From: Bacteroidota bacterium
GTDB taxonomy: Bacteria; Bacteroidota; Bacteroidia; Flavobacteriales; Flavobacteriaceae
Assembly (NCBI GenBank): GCA_023457535.1
Contig: JAEWLN010000097.1
Span: 1 to 5,886, forward strand
DNA length: 5,886 nucleotides
Direction of reading: 5' to 3'
Part shown: in pieces, positions 5,433 through 5,886 of the stretch
Layout of the letters: each line of letters begins with the position of its first letter
Position numbering within the stretch: position 1 is the stretch's first letter
Made by a program: the position numbers and the translations under genes
Notes under the pieces: model-generated
Databases searched by the model: none
What the model was told of the DNA's origin: nothing
What the model saw: the letters and a program-made list of their open reading frames with translations, nothing else

Positions 5433-5886
5433 ATGGAATTGGAAAAGAAAGACATACGCGCGCTGACCAAAGAGCAATTGCGCGACTTTTTCGTGGCCAA
5501 TGGCGACAAGGCTTTTCGCGGCAATCAGGTTTATGAATGGCTGTGGGGCAAAAACGCGCACAGTTTTGACGACATGACCAATGTGGCCCTATCCACGCGC
5601 GAAATGCTCGACAAGCACTTTGTGATCAACCACATCAAAGTGGATCAAATGCAGCGTTCCTCGGACGGGACGGTCAAAAATGCGGTGCGTCTGCACGACG
5701 GTCTGGTCGTCGAATCGGTGTTGATTCCCACTGAAACCAGAACCACGGCATGTGTTTCAAGTCAGGTGGGCTGTAGTCTGGATTGCAATTTTTGCGCGAC
5801 GGCCCGGCTCAAACGCATGCGCAACCTCGGCCCCGATGAAATTTACGATCAGGTTGTAGCCATTGACAATGAAAGCAGGCTCTATC
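5433..5886 (+). CDS. rlmN: 23S rRNA (adenine-2503-C2)-methyltransferase RlmN, N-terminal part (cut by right edge)
   Basis: ATG at 5433 opens a frame that runs off the window after 151 complete codons. Residues about 7-65 form the RlmN N-terminal helical domain, with the typical AFRGNQVYEWLWGK (27-40). The motif VVESVLIP is at 92-99. The radical-SAM site is in CVSSQVGCSLDCNFCATA: Cys114, Cys118 and Cys121 (CxxxCxxC) bind the 4Fe-4S cluster. RNLGPDEIYDQVVAID follows at 130-145. RlmN methylates C2 of A2503 in 23S rRNA, and of A37 in some tRNAs, at the ribosome's peptidyl transferase region; the spacing and flanks fit RlmN rather than Cfr. The two mechanistic cysteines include one further downstream that is outside the window. 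No Shine-Dalgarno sequence is seen. The identification is very secure; completeness of the gene cannot be judged. Confidence 0.95.
   Translation, partial: MELEKKDIRALTKEQLRDFFVANGDKAFRGNQVYEWLWGKNAHSFDDMTNVALSTREMLDKHFVINHIKVDQMQRSSDGTVKNAVRLHDGLVVESVLIPTETRTTACVSSQVGCSLDCNFCATARLKRMRNLGPDEIYDQVVAIDNESRLY

Noticed and set aside
1..5886. Possible novel defence, mobile or biosynthetic system
   Set aside because: Every gene fits a known or widespread family in ordinary chromosomal order. There are no repeats, integrase, toxin-antitoxin pair, nuclease or composition shift.

Overview
This window looks like an ordinary, chromosomally encoded, gene-dense stretch from a member of the Bacteroidota, most likely Flavobacteriia or a close relative. 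Three things suggest this. The protein families are typical of the group: tandem carboxypeptidase-like regulatory domain proteins, a DUF6702-type protein, and a secreted M1 peptidase of the QGMEYP/HEVGH type. The promoter -7 elements follow the Bacteroidota pattern TAnnTTTG. The genes lack clear Shine-Dalgarno sequences. Base composition appears roughly balanced by eye and does not change along the window, so nothing points to recent transfer. I see no mobile element, CRISPR array, tRNA, rRNA or riboswitch. I do not see a new defence or biosynthetic system, and I will not claim one.

Left part (1-3720, plus strand): three tightly packed genes, the first cut by the window edge, encode exported proteins of unknown function. 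They are two tandem paralogues whose C-terminal regions align without gaps, followed by a DUF6702-like protein. The reading frames overlap (20 bp, then 4 bp), which implies one transcript. After 51 bp that hold a plausible promoter comes a complete secreted zinc metallopeptidase of family M1, with all catalytic residues visible.

Middle part (3721-4768, plus strand): a 62-bp gap with a perfect TAnnTTTG box precedes a two-gene unit. The first gene is a TatA-family subunit of the twin-arginine translocase with an unusual repeat-containing tail. The second, overlapping by one base, is a PAP2-superfamily membrane phosphatase.

Right part (4724-5886): a class I SAM-dependent O-methyltransferase lies on the minus strand and converges on the PAP2 gene, with the two 3' ends overlapping by 45 bp. 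Back to back with it, across a 67-bp divergent promoter region, begins rlmN, the radical-SAM 23S rRNA A2503 methyltransferase, which is cut by the right edge.

Taken together, the left and middle genes concern the cell envelope: export, surface or periplasmic proteolysis, and lipid phosphate turnover. The right-hand genes are methyltransferases with no evident link to them. The most noteworthy points are the four-unit 15-residue repeat in the TatA tail, the codon-register convergent overlap, and the very short distance between the rlmN promoter box and its start codon.
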